A DNA stretch of 64,000 nt from Imbricaverruca yamaguchii (taxonomy: Eukaryota; Arthropoda; Thecostraca; Neoverrucidae): NCBI GenBank assembly GCA_034440575.1, contig JAOTOL010001616.1, forward strand, positions 1,979,501 to 2,043,500. Direction: 5' to 3'. Under the pieces are notes generated by a model. It was not told the origin of the DNA. It saw only the letters and a program-made list of their open reading frames with translations, and made no database searches. Position numbers and translations under genes: made by a program. Shown here one piece after another: positions 11,426 to 22,477 of this stretch (positions within the stretch are counted from its first letter, which is position 1; every line of letters begins with the position of its first letter).

Positions 11426-11553
11426 GCATCACAATCGAAAGATTGTGGGTTCGAGTCTCACCTGTCGCTACTCTGCCCGCGGCCAATCGGCGTGAGAGAT
11501 TGGCGACGCTACATGACCCAGCGGTCGACGTGTCGTAAAAAACAATAACCAAC
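11426..11553 (+). mobile_element. 5'-truncated tRNA-derived SINE (same family as 52688-52859)
   Basis: The B-box region GATTGTGGGTTCGAGTCTCA is followed by a body CCAATCGGCGTGAGAGATTG and GGCGACGCTAC, then CGTGTCGTAA and an A-rich end. This matches, block by block, the SINE at 52688. The A-box half of the tRNA head is missing. AAGCACCTAC (11416-11425) precedes it and AAGCACTTAC (11554-11563) follows it, a 10-base duplication with one mismatch. That suggests it inserted already 5'-truncated. Confidence 0.8.
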
Positions 11554-11560
11554 AAGCACT

Positions 11561-11587
11561 TACACACCTACACACACACACACAAAC

Positions 11588-11626
<39 letters not shown>

Positions 11627-11632
11627 TACACA
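11561..11632. repeat. (CA)n microsatellite
   Basis: A near-pure CA tract with a few CAAACA and CGCACA interruptions, directly after the SINE tail. Confidence 0.95.
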
Positions 11633-13199
11633 AGAATGCCCCGCCGATGACAACAAATAGCGCCGGAGTGTGCTCTAACTCGGCTGCGAGCGCGGACACG
11701 GACGGCTGGGTGGCCTCTGACGGTAGCGCCCTACACACCGCAGGAACCCGGCAATCAAACGTTCCGCCCATCTCTGCGCGGAACCGCGGAACACGGAGCT
11801 CCGCCCAGCCCGCACACGGTCAGGTCGGGTGGCGCGGTCACTGGTCTCCGCCACAGGGCTGACGATGGCGGTCAGTACTTCCTGCTGGCCGTGTCGACGC
11901 GGTCTGTGCCTCAGGCACGTGGTGTGACATTTCACCTGGCTCCCGGTGTCCTGTCAGCCCGCGGTTATCCACATATATGAGTCGTGGCCATGCCTTTTGC
12001 AGCCGAAAATGGCCCGAACGGAGTACCTGATGATTAGTCTCGGTACTCAGAAAGAAGCCTTTTTAGAGCCTGCAGTTAGCATAAACTGAAGTGCGATTTC
12101 TGAAACTGAACTTAAATCTAACTGCTGGGAGCACTAGGGAGTTACAAAGGCTGAGATAACTGAAAGTGGCACGCCCCGCAATTGAGACAGGCCAGCCAAA
12201 ACTTCACACCAGTGCGGAGCAACTGTAGAGTATTGGAAGCGCCAGCACATATTGGAATAGAACACTAGGCTGCGATGAATGGCTTGCAAATTGAGTGAAA
12301 TATAATGATCGCGGAAGTTGACAGTGCGCAAATATTGTGGACCGTCCAGCAACATGCGTTCAGTTTTGTCGGCGTTACGTCCATGAACACCAAATTAGGT
12401 CATCAAAGGAAGAGGGAACACAATGCAGCCGGAGGTCGCTCTGTGAATTTAGCAATTTGTATTTTTAGCTAAAATATGCGTCGTTGGCTTGTTACACAAC
12501 GACTGAATCTTCGATAAGCATACACAGGTAGTTGGCAGACAAGCGGTAGAGATCCCGGAACAAAACTGAGATTGTTAGGCAGTGATATTTTTGTGGCTTC
12601 AGTCAGTGAAGCCAAATTTTTGGGTGCTGTCACTGAGGTAGAGAGAAAACCAACCGGCATCAATGCCAGCAGCCTAATTTTGAGAGAAGGTTTCAGCCGT
12701 CCATCACATCGAAGCACTTGTTCAAATGCAGCAGATGAAGAATGAATATTTCATGTCGGCAGGATGCGGCCGCACATGGATGCCAGTGCGGCGAGGGTGG
12801 AGTGATGTGGCTGGAGGCCCTGCTGACAGCGGGCAGGAGATGGCTCCGAGAAGAGCAGTTGTGGCCGATGGACCGCATGCTTCATAACTTTCGCAATAAT
12901 GAAACGACAGAGATCCGTGAAAATTTCGAGGGATTGGAGAGACCGCCGGATATGACGAAAAGGATGCAATGGAATGCTTCCAGCGGTTGCGAACTTGGGA
13001 GTTTGTGATGTTGGAATTCGTCAAGTTCACCAGCACTGTGCCAGGTGCATGGAAGCACATCCGTATCATGCGGCGGTTGAGGGTCGATCTTCTGGCGTAC
13101 GCACATCGTTGTGGACGCCGCAGCCACCGCAGACAGACGAGCTGCTCATGTCGAAAACGATCGGCTGCACACTAGATGGCAGCAGCGGCGTCACCACGA
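11633..13199. other. No gene seen
   Basis: Mixed-composition sequence. Overlapping frames at 12690-13210 on both strands are at most 115 codons and show no motif. Confidence 0.45.
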
Positions 13200-13645
13200 A
13201 GGCATAAAGACATACAAAGACATAACAAGATCAGAGCAACTATGAGCCACAAGGGCCCTTCTTGGTTGCACACTGGACACTGAACCAATTGCCCACCAAA
13301 TCCGTCGATCAGCCTTCCCCGGAACACTGAAAAGCAAGGCCCTATGTTCTTATGATGATTGTCTATGCTGTTTTTAAAGATGTTCAGTGTGCTGCTGCTG
13401 ACGGCGGTTTCTGGCAGCTGGTTCCAGTGTTCTACTACCCTGTTGGCGAAGAAAGGCAGTCTTAACCTTGCCTTACTGTGATTAACTTTAAATTTGAATT
13501 GATGACTTCTAATTGCATCATGTCCGTTAAATTCGAACATTTCCCTGAGACATCTCTCTTTCTGACCATGATCAAATTTAAGGAGCAGACACTGACACGT
13601 GACAAGCGGCAGCTTAAGCATGTCTGTCTCTCCGCACCACGTACC
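13200..13645 (-). mobile_element. 3' end of a CR1/L2-like LINE (reverse-transcriptase ORF C-terminus)
   Basis: The minus-strand frame 13621-13172 encodes the well-known C-terminal signature of CR1/L2-type LINE ORF2 proteins. Seen in order are a GHDAIRSHQFKFK block, LPFFANRVVEHWNQLP and STLNIFKNSIDNH. These correspond to the family pattern of FFSxRVVxxWNxLP followed by a Phe-Lys-x-x-Leu-Asp segment. After the frame the element runs into short imperfect TGTCTTTG-like repeats (around 13217-13200 in minus sense), as these LINEs do at the 3' terminus. Upstream the coding sense shifts frame near 13620, so only the tail survives in readable form. It is a dead, probably 5'-truncated copy, not a host gene. 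Confidence 0.8.
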
Positions 13646-13959
13646 TCACCCGTGGCCCCGCGCGCCACGAGAACAACTCGTCGAGTTCGTCAGATGTCGC
13701 GTCGGCCCCTGTCCTGCTGTTGTTCTGTTGGGTGTTTTTCCTGACACCGACGAGCGATCTCGCACGCTGTCAAAGGGAACGGCGGCTGCCCCGTCCAATT
13801 GGTGCAGCTGGATGGGTCACGTGGGACGGCGGAGAGCACCCTCGGACTGGCGGTACCGTACCCGGGCCGAACTGCGAGCCGACAGGATTACTTCGCTGCA
13901 ACTACGCACGTGCAGATCGCAAGCGCAATGTGTCCTCGACTTGGACGACTGTACAACAC

Positions 13960-14640
13960 TGGATGTATCCAGTTCTTCCAGCGGCCACTTCCCGGTGCAT
14001 GCAATCTGCACAAAGATACAAAGATCGTGCTATGAATGACTGTTGGGCACTTATTGACCCTAAACTGTGAACAAGTCATGCCCGTGCTGTCATACTTGGA
14101 CATGACAGGTAGACGTTCATTGGCAGAAAGGTAGGCTGCATGCAATCTGTTCATGACTGTCTTTCTATATGATCCTCAGATTTGTGGGTAGTACATAGGA
14201 GCATGGAATGATGGAATTTTCAAAACAATTTCAAGTCACATTATCCGTACGTATATGAATTGCATTGGTTAGAGTGCTAAATATTACATGTACCAGGTAG
14301 CACTGCCTGACGATAACCTTATGATCGTTTAGGCTATGGCATCATGCATAATATAAGCTCACACATTCTCGAATACAACGGAATCTGCCGCACGGAAAAC
14401 CCATTAAGCTCAGTGCTAGAACGAATGGCATGCTTTGTGCTTTCAGACCTATATTCAGAAGTGTGCTTTGGATTGAGTCTAGCATCGTGCTTAGTCCCAA
14501 GTCTATCACAAACTTGTATCATCTCAACGAGTTCAAATGCCGAGTGGGACGACGCAACATTATCCGCACAAATTGGATGGCTCGCTGTCCTATCACCAAC
14601 ATAGTACCCAGTAATGAGCACGACAATATTAGTACTGCTC
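13960..14640 (-). pseudogene. Decayed LINE reverse-transcriptase fragment
   Basis: The minus-strand frame 14621-14334 reads TGYYVGDRTASHPICADN, then a helix-like segment, then KHDARLNPKHTSE and TELNGFSV. This matches the palm region of a LINE reverse transcriptase: the catalytic Tyr/Phe-Ala-Asp-Asp block, then an F/LNPKKS block, then the LNG block. Here the catalytic motif has become CADN, so one aspartate and the aromatic residue are lost. About 400-560 bases further along the same strand, the frame 14154-13888 carries SKYDSTGMTCSQFRVN and CPTVIHSTIFVSLCRL. These resemble the post-palm part of the same LINE type, at the expected distance. The intervening 180 bases are frame-broken. It lies next to, but is probably a different element from, the LINE tail at 13200-13645. 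Confidence 0.6.
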
Positions 14641-15721
14641 GAATGGGGGTATCCCCCGTCCCGTCAGTCAGGTTTTTTGTTGTTGAGAATGTCGCCGAAC
14701 GCGTGCCAAATCATGTTCCAATTGTGCATACATACTTACAGTTAAATAACAGATTTGTTGATATTCGAACTTTCGTCTGGATATCAGGAACCACCGAGCC
14801 AGACGATGTCAAAAGCAGGCCAGCGGTTTCGAAAAGTGTCATGTCATCATACTTTTTTCTTCAAATACATATTAAATGTAGGGCTTTAAATATACCTAAA
14901 CGTTATTCATTTTCGTGTATATATGCATTTGTCCAATTAAAATGCAAAGACAATTTGGATGACCTTGGGTGAAGTTAAGAGGCCAGGTCAGGTTCGGTAA
15001 TGTAAGATATACTTACTCCTCGGCAGTTAAACTTCACAAGAGTAACCTTACATGGACTACTTTGAGGTTGTGTACTGCGCCACTGCTGGGAACGTTAGTC
15101 TTCACCACAAGGTCCGTCCTTAAACGCCGTAGCGGAAGCAACTATTGCAGAGCATCTTTATCTGTTGACATTTGCGAGCCTTGGCAGTATTCAAATCATA
15201 TCTACGCGCCGTAACCACTCGTGCGGACCGGCCCGGCAGTGCTTCGCAATGCGATATGTTGTCATCTCGTGGCCAACGACTGTGGCGGCGACCATAACGC
15301 TGAGTTGTGACCGCTGCTGGCCGTGCCGACTGGTGGTGCAAACTTTGTCCACCGGCCGCCCACCGGCGGACCGCTCCCGCCGCCGGCAGTGCCGGCGAGA
15401 TCTTGCACCTCGTTTTGATCGGCGGCCGTTGATGCCCGAGGCGCCGCCGCCCGACCGTTCGGCCGCGAGGCCCGACCGCGCGCAGCGGTTGGGCTCCTCC
15501 GCTCGGCGGACGTCCGCTCGGTGGACGTCCGCGGTCTAGCCGCCGACGGGGCCGTCGCGTCGGGAGCGACGGCTTCTCGAGAGCCGACCTGCGCCGTTCG
15601 GGGCTCGAGAGGGCACGGCACAGCGGCCGGCAGAGATCTGCAGGGAGATAGCTGTCCTTGTGGAGTCGGAGCGGAGTGATCACCGGATAACTGTCTGTCG
15701 ATCGGTCGGCTGTCGAGAACA
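14641..15721. other. No gene; GC-rich from 15290
   Basis: The left part is AT-rich with an unrecognised 180-codon plus-strand frame that is largely antisense to the LINE remnant. From 15290 to 15620 the sequence is very CpG-rich, and stop-free frames on both strands follow from that composition. Confidence 0.4.
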
Positions 15722-15836
15722 CCGAACACGAGAACACATCGATAACACACATCGAGAGCACATCGAGAACACATCGATAACACATCGAGAGCACATCGAG
15801 AGCACATGGAGAGCATATCGAGAACACATCGAGAGC
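15722..15836. repeat. 12-bp minisatellite
   Basis: Units of ACACATCGAGAG and ACACATCGATA repeat about nine times. All frames through it give Glu-His-Ile or Ser-Arg-Cys type periodic peptides. Confidence 0.9.
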
Positions 15837-16764
15837 TCCGAGTGGGCGGTGGGTCGGCTGTCAGATACCCCGGCTATCCGCCGCGCGTCACTCACGTGAC
15901 GTCATCAGCGCCGTCTGGCAGCGTGTCGCCGCCGAGACCTTCACGCCGAGACGCAACTCGTGTTGGGTGGCTCCACGCCAGTCAGCTCGAGCACACGAAA
16001 AGCTTGGGTCTGGCCGGCCGCAGGGGGGTTCGATCGAAATCCAACCCGGCACGGAGTTCAGATGTCTGCTGGCGCCTGTATGGCGTCAATAGCCGTGTCA
16101 CGTTGATCTCTGCCGTCGAACGCATAACTGTCGCGGGGAAGTGAGTAAGTGTGCGTAGCCAGCGACGAAGAACCATCGGCGTGGAGTCAGGGCTGAACTA
16201 CGTTGTCCAGTTGACAGCTGACCTTCAGTGGCATCGGTCGAGTCACTGGTCAGCGCAGAGGTTGACACCAGCCAGCTTGGTGATGATCTGCGGGTACGGC
16301 ACGTCTGTGGAGGTGATGACGAAGATGACGGAGGTGCTTCAGACATGGGCCATCGCGATGCACTTGCGTGGGCTCGATCATAGTCACGACAGCCGGAAAC
16401 GTTGACCGCGTGCGTACCGGCGGAGGCGGTCGTTACTGCAGGGATGTAGTATTATATGTACACAGGGCCAGGGCCACCAATTCCCGACCACTTTGCACTT
16501 TCAACCCTAAGTTTGTACATGATCAGAATCAGATGAAAAGTAACTTATCCCGTCCCACATTGGTGCACTTCACTACGCGACTCGATAGCTTGTGTTCGAG
16601 CTGAAAAACGACTCGAATGCTAGTTTGCGAAACAACTTGACGGATTGCAGTCGCAAGTTGCAGCTCAGCTTTCAGGCATGCAATGGTCCGTACCCTACTC
16701 ACGAGCTGTGGATCATCCTCAGGCAGCACTGTCCGAGTGGTATGGCCAGGCGCTACGGTACAGG
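15837..16764. other. No gene; one CRE-like site
   Basis: A perfect TGACGTCA octamer sits at 15897-15904, preceded by CACG to form CACGTGACGTCA. The remainder holds short frames with no motif. Confidence 0.4.
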
Positions 16765-17090
16765 GCGGTCACATGTCGGACAGGCATGGTCCAGAGTTAC
16801 GATACCGGGCAGCTAGATGTCGAACTGACATGGTCATGTGTTATGTAAGGTGCCACCAAATGTCATACGGGCATGATTAGGTGTTACGATGCTGGGCGAC
16901 CAAATGTCTGACGGGCATGGTCCTGGGAAACGATACCGGACGGTCGAATGTCGGACAGACATGGCCCAGACGGTGAAGAGATGTCGGACTGGCATGGTCA
17001 GGTGTTACGCAAAGGGCGACCAAACGGCGCACGGGGATGAACAGATGATCACTACGGTACATGGCGGCAAAATGTCGGACAGGCTGGCCC
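16765..17090. repeat. ~44-bp diverged minisatellite, about 7 copies
   Basis: ATGTCGGACAGGCATGG-like cores start at 16772, 16817, 16860, 16904 and 16948, then at 16981 after a deletion, and again at 17072. Spacing is therefore about 43-45 bases. Each unit also carries a TTACGATACCGGGCG-type block. Confidence 0.85.
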
Positions 17091-17144
17091 TTTCGCCGGC
17101 ATGTTTCAGCTTAAACTGAACAGTGGGAATCGCCATGCCAGCCG

Positions 17145-17183
17145 CGTTAGTCCAATGGCAGCTCCCCTGACATTGGACTAACG
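17145..17183. other. Perfect 13-bp-stem hairpin
   Basis: CGTTAGTCCAATG (17145-17157) and its exact complement CATTGGACTAACG (17171-17183) flank a 13-base loop. The right arm is also the start of the first unit of the 40-bp array that follows. Confidence 0.9.
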
Positions 17184-17292
17184 TGTGAGATGTTACTACG
17201 ACAGTCTGGTGATGGAGCTAACGTGTGTGATGTTAATAGAACAGTCTGGTGATGGGACTAACGTGTGTGATGTTACTAGGACAGTCTGGTGC
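17172..17292. repeat. 40-bp tandem repeat, three copies
   Basis: ACGTGTG starts at 17181, 17221 and 17261. The unit is GGACTAACGTGTGTGATG followed by TTACTAGGACAGTCTGGTGAT. Confidence 0.9.
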
Positions 17293-17541
17293 CAACCCGG
17301 GGTCGCATTCGATAACAAAAAAGGTGGAAGCAGGCTTTGGTGACACATAATTAGCTCATGCAACTTCGATCATGTTGGTACTGGACGTATCGAATGCTAT
17401 TCATTAGAGTTGCCCTCATCGATGGTGGTTTGCTAAATGCTTATGTTTTGTACCGCGATTATATTTTTTTATTGATGTCTCGTCAAGGTGAACTTGGGTA
17501 CTAATCCTTTTCTTAGGCTAACACAAGTTATTTTTAGGCAA

Positions 17542-17546
<5 letters not shown>

Positions 17547-17578
<32 letters not shown>

Positions 17579-17690
17579 GTATAAATAAATAAATATATAT
17601 GTATATACGTATCTATATAAATGTATATATATGTACATATGTATATATACAAGTGTATATATATATTCATGTACACAAATATAACTAGTT
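17547..17690. repeat. (TA)n microsatellite and flanking AT tract
   Basis: A pure TA run at 17547-17575 is followed by a degenerate TATATGTA/TACATA tract to about 17690. Confidence 0.93.
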
Positions 17691-19060
17691 GAATCTTACA
17701 TGCATGGGAAGTCATGAGAGCCGTCTGTGGCGGCTGAATTTGCTATTGTTATTGTTAATCCTAGTACTATTTCGCTGGTATTTTCTAGTTGTAAAAGGGT
17801 ATGCAAATCGCACATTGTTCATAACAAGGAAGCTACAAATGTCAGCATAATGCGCCGCCTTCTGAATCTTTCCTACTATATCATTAAACATAGTGCGGCT
17901 TGATTATAATCCCCTCAAGTGCCGAGCCCACTGCGCCTGCACAGCTGAGTATAATTTTACAGCTCGTTTGAATGATGGACGAGTGATACTGTTGCTCAAG
18001 CAGGAACCCACGCGGACATTTTCCTGCTTGTGGCTGACGGTTGTCTGGGCAGTTTAATGGTGTGCAAAGCGCGGCCGCAGAGGGAGGTCGGCGATAACTG
18101 ATTGACTTCAACATGATCGGATTCCCTTACCCCATTTTTACATCGTTATGTTGTCGTGGTCTGTGCAACCTCGACCCTTTTCTCCGTAGCTCCCTTTCAA
18201 GTGTCACGTAACACAGAATAGTGGGCGTGACTGGTATCTCTGGAAAATCCGCGCGGTATCTGCCGAAAATAGGCGAGTAAATTCATTACCTCTCGGCGTC
18301 GTGAGTCGCGTCTAGCGTTGAGCGGGCTGCAGCGGGCCCACGTCCTACTTACTAATCGGCTCGTGTCCCTGTTTTAGTGGGCGCTTCCCGGGAATTATCA
18401 GAAGAGTCGGACGGTCATTGTGACCTTACGTCGTCATGGCGCTGGGCTGCGGCGAGCTTGGAATCCAGAGTAGGATTGCCGAGGTCGTGGTGGCCAAAGC
18501 TTGGGCGATAAACTCGAGCACTGGCGCTCAGCAGGGCTGTCACACTCCGAAGCTAGATATTACATTGGCTACCAATATGGCGCGATGTGATTGAGAGAAC
18601 ACCGGTTCGGCCACGGTCGGCGCCAAGCGCATGTGTTACCAACCCGGGATGTCCTTCACTAATAGCACTTAGAGTTTCCAGCAGTCAGCTTTGGATGATC
18701 AGCGTGGACTATTTGTTGGCTGGTTGATATGCCTTTAGTGCGTTGCTTTATACATTAGTAGTACGATTTATATAGTTTTGCAATAGTTTCGTGCCGATTG
18801 GCGATTTCATTCTTAAAAAATTGTATTATGAGCTAATGTAATCATGTGACCAGTAAACAGTCAGGTGGCAAGGGGGACCAGGACACGGGGAAACGGAACA
18901 CGGGGCACAAAGACACGGAGCACGAGGACATGGAGGACCAGGGCTACTAGCCGCGGCACGTGCGCCGCATTTGGAAACTTAGCTATTTGGGCTTTAGGGC
19001 GCGTCGAGCAGACTTAATCGCGTGCCCGCATTTGGCGCCGTTCTCAGTTCAGTGAGACCA
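17691..19060. other. No gene; small satellite of the next array
   Basis: The stretch 18866-18945 holds a degenerate run (GGACACGGGGAAACGGAACAC and so on) that is evidently related to the 15-bp array at 19064. Otherwise it is unique sequence. Confidence 0.5.
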
Positions 19061-19063
19061 GAA

Positions 19064-19250
19064 GGACCAGGACATGGGAGACCAGGACATGGGAGACCAG
19101 GACATGGGAGACCAGGACCAGGGGGACCAGGACATGGGGGACCAGGACACGGGAGACCAGGACATGGGAGACCGGGACATGGGAGACCAGGACATGGGAG
19201 ACCAGGACATGGGAGACCAGGACATGGGAGACCGGGACATGGGGGACAAG
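19064..19250. repeat. 15-bp minisatellite, 12 copies
   Basis: The unit GACCAGGACATGGGA repeats with few variants. Because 15 is divisible by three, frames give constant pentapeptides such as Asp-Gln-Asp-Met-Gly on the plus strand and collagen-like Gly-Pro repeats in another frame. No frame has gene-like flanks. Confidence 0.94.
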
Positions 19251-19252
19251 GA

Positions 19253-22200
19253 CTGCCCACCGTCGCCCGTGCGTCGCATTTGGCACCATTTCCAGCGCAA
19301 TGGGATTGTTGCAACCACCTGGAGTTTGCAGATAGAGAGCTATTTTTGCTGGTGTAAATTGACGCGTAACATCCAAGGTTCGGGCGTCTGTTAAGGAGAA
19401 AAGATCATGACACGGGATGGCGCCATTTTCTGGCACAATCACTTATGCCGAACCCTATGAAAACCGATCGGATCGATCGGTCTAGGTCCGACCCATGAAG
19501 TTAAGAGCATCAAACTGGATCGAGCAAGCCTCCAACCATTCAAGATCGAACCCCGCATAAAAACTGGTACAAAACAGGCGTGCTCGGGTATAATCAATTG
19601 CCAACCAAATGTACAAGGGTACGTTCTCGTAAACTCACAGCCAGGGTGAAAGCAAGGGGACAATGCATGACCACCGGCATGTGAATCAAGATGCAATGAT
19701 GACGCAAGCAAAACTACGCCCTGTGCAATAGAGATAGGAACTGAGTGTGGTGGAAATGTTAGTTTCTTTCCGGAAAATTAGTGCAGTATCGAACTTTTCA
19801 GCATTCATACGTCCTAGTAATAGTTTCCTGTATAATGATGCATAGTACAAAGGACAAATGCGATAGACCCTACGTTTTTCGATCCGTAATTTGCTGCATA
19901 TGTAATTAGAATGTGGTTTATTGTCAGGAAAACAGGCAGCTTTTACCTTGGGGTGGTCGAATTCCTTCGGGATGTAGGAGTGCGATGAGGTATGTTCCAA
20001 CCTGAATTGACAAACGATTACTTTTTCGTATACGTATGTGGTCCGTGGGTTTAGAGGCACGTTACCAGACGGCCTCAGACATAGTAGTGACACATTGCTG
20101 CACCGGAGGAAAATATCCTGAATGGTTTGCGAGGACAGCCGTTACGTTGTACTTGTCCAGGACGTAGTGACGTTTTTTCTTGTCATGCGTCATTTTGTGG
20201 CCAACGGAAGTCAACGTTCCCATGAAGACACACGTTGTGTTCGGCATAAACTGAGTTTCCGGCATTAATCATTATGCGAATATCGCTATGTCCCAGAGCA
20301 CATTATGCGCTAATTCTCGTTGTTTTGGGTCAAATACTTGTATTTTGTTTTACATTCGGAGGGGTGTTCTTAACAAAAAAGAAAGAGATGCTCGTGATAT
20401 TTCAGATAGGAACGTGTCGTAAATTGTGACATGTGAATTCCTTCCGGATTCTCCCGACCTTGCCATGGTTGTGAATTTACCATATCTGATGTTGGAATGT
20501 ACCGAATGCGTTCCTTTTTAAGACTAAGTGCATGTCACGTACTTATCGGTAGCATGCATGCTACGTTTTGAAAACAAATACGGACTAAACATGAAAATTC
20601 GTTTTCTGGTCGTCGGTTCGACCCCCAAAACCTCCGAGGATTTTAGTCGCCAATACTTGCAGCCAACTCATGCTCCTTGTAAAATCTTCTTCCCGTGTAA
20701 TAGCTCATTTGGGATGTAGATGTCATTGGCGGATGCTGAAGTATCACATGGCATTTGCTGATCTGGCTTAATTTTGAAATAAGGTAGGTACATGGAATAT
20801 GTGAGCAAGGAGGTGATCATACTTTACTAATCATTATGTCGACGTTTATGGACCGATTTATATCGTCTTGCATGAATCGAGAGCCCAGCATTTCGACTAT
20901 ATCCTTTCATCATAGCTTCACCATAGCTTTCTGTTTTGCCATGGAAGGTCAGCCTAGATCCGTGACATGAAATAATTGTTCACCACATTTCCATTAACAT
21001 GTGACTGTGCTGGGAATCGCTGGATATTAAAATCGAATTAAGCGTTAAAAATACATTATGTTTAATTATGACGCTAAAAGAAGGACACTTGACGTAATCC
21101 TAGGCCATCCTAGATTTGTCCAACGAGACTGACGAGGGTGTCCCGTTTAAGCGTACGAGATTGAAATATTTTGCCTTCTGCCTGAACAGACAAGAGGAGA
21201 AGCCTACATGTCCAACGGACAAGTCATCAGCGACTCGCTAATGTGCCTGTCGATCGACGCAAATCTGGTCACTACAATTATCTCTACAGTCGGCCTCTCC
21301 CTCTACCTCCCCAGTGCTAGCGACGTTAAATATCGGCCAACATGCTGAACGTTACGTCGTGTCACAGTGGTAACGTCACCCGACTGAAAACACCGGACAG
21401 CTGGTTTGCCTCACAGTCCTTTTAAGTTGCTTTTTTTACCAGAAGATCGATAATTTTCAGGCTTAATCTCCCCCTGTGTAAAAAGAAGATCAGATATAAG
21501 CGATGATGTAGGTTTGTCAGGCAACTTCTCCTAAGTTCCTTCCCAATGAACAGCTCATTTCGATTGGAAATTTACGCCATTTCTCCTATTAATCGAAAGC
21601 ACGTGACGTCAAAATTACCCCGAATGATCGTTTATCACCCTCAATCCTGCCGCAGCTGAGCCTGCGCTTTTTCTCTCTTAGCATAAGCTTCGCAGTTTCT
21701 TCGACGCTTGATTTGCACCAGATGGAAAAACCAAGCCTTCAACTTTGCCACCAGTTCCAGCGAGAAGTCGCCGCTAGCGCCTCAAATATAAGTCGTGGCA
21801 GCAGAATAGGACCTGCATGTGCGTGTGGGTTCGTGCGTGCGTGCGTGGGTGAATAATTTCACTCCTCCTTTTATTGACACCGGCAGTCGTCTTCCGGCCT
21901 ACCTTTCCAGTGGCATTAGTCTGTATTGCCTACGACGTCCGGACCTTATGTCGGCCCAATTCCACCCTAATTTGTTTTAGCTTGCATGATATAAATGTTC
22001 TGGTGTGTTTATGTATTGATACACTTGTTCACCTGCACGTCCAGTTAAAATAATTGCAAAACATGAAGGTGCTGCTTTGAATGTAGGTGAGCCAATCGAG
22101 TCCGGCGGTGTTGGTGGCCATTATCAACGTCCGGTATTGCGTGTTTATAAACCTCTGCTGATAACTGTCTTCCTACTGTTAATATATATCTTATTTGACG

Positions 22201-22455
22201 GATGGAAGCTCAACGGACCCAGCTGGCCCGCTGAACAACTGGAGTCAAGCTGTGTGATGACAATGCTGGCAACAAGTTATGCCTGGACACCAGTGGTCCC
22301 ACAGAACACTATCGAAGAACACGGGTATGCTTTGTCTTCCTGGATGCTTGATAGTCGAAGCCCGATCGGATGGATGCCAGCATTTCGGTCAAAGGGTGGC
22401 CAGTTCCGTTCTGCTTCGGGAACCAGAATGTCGCTCATTAATGATGGCAATCAAG
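19253..22455. other. 3.2 kb without recognisable gene
   Basis: AT-rich unique sequence. Minus-strand frames at 20265-19686 (67 and 135 codons, overlapping) are the longest and have moderately protein-like composition, but I see no family signature. A TGACGTCA octamer is present at 21604-21611. A frame at 22077-22478 contains a hydrophobic segment, but it has no ATG at its start and ends in a TA microsatellite. Confidence 0.4.
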
Positions 22456-22477
22456 TATATATATATATATATATATA
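22456..22477. repeat. (TA)n microsatellite
   Basis: Eleven TA dinucleotides. Confidence 0.95.

Noticed and set aside
19064..19250. A collagen-like Gly-Pro domain
   Set aside because: It comes from a 15-bp array that is open in several frames on both strands, with no collagen-like flanking sequence.
19686..20265. A minus-strand coding region spanning two overlapping frames
   Set aside because: Composition is moderately protein-like, but there is no recognisable motif, start context or splice signal to connect the two frames.
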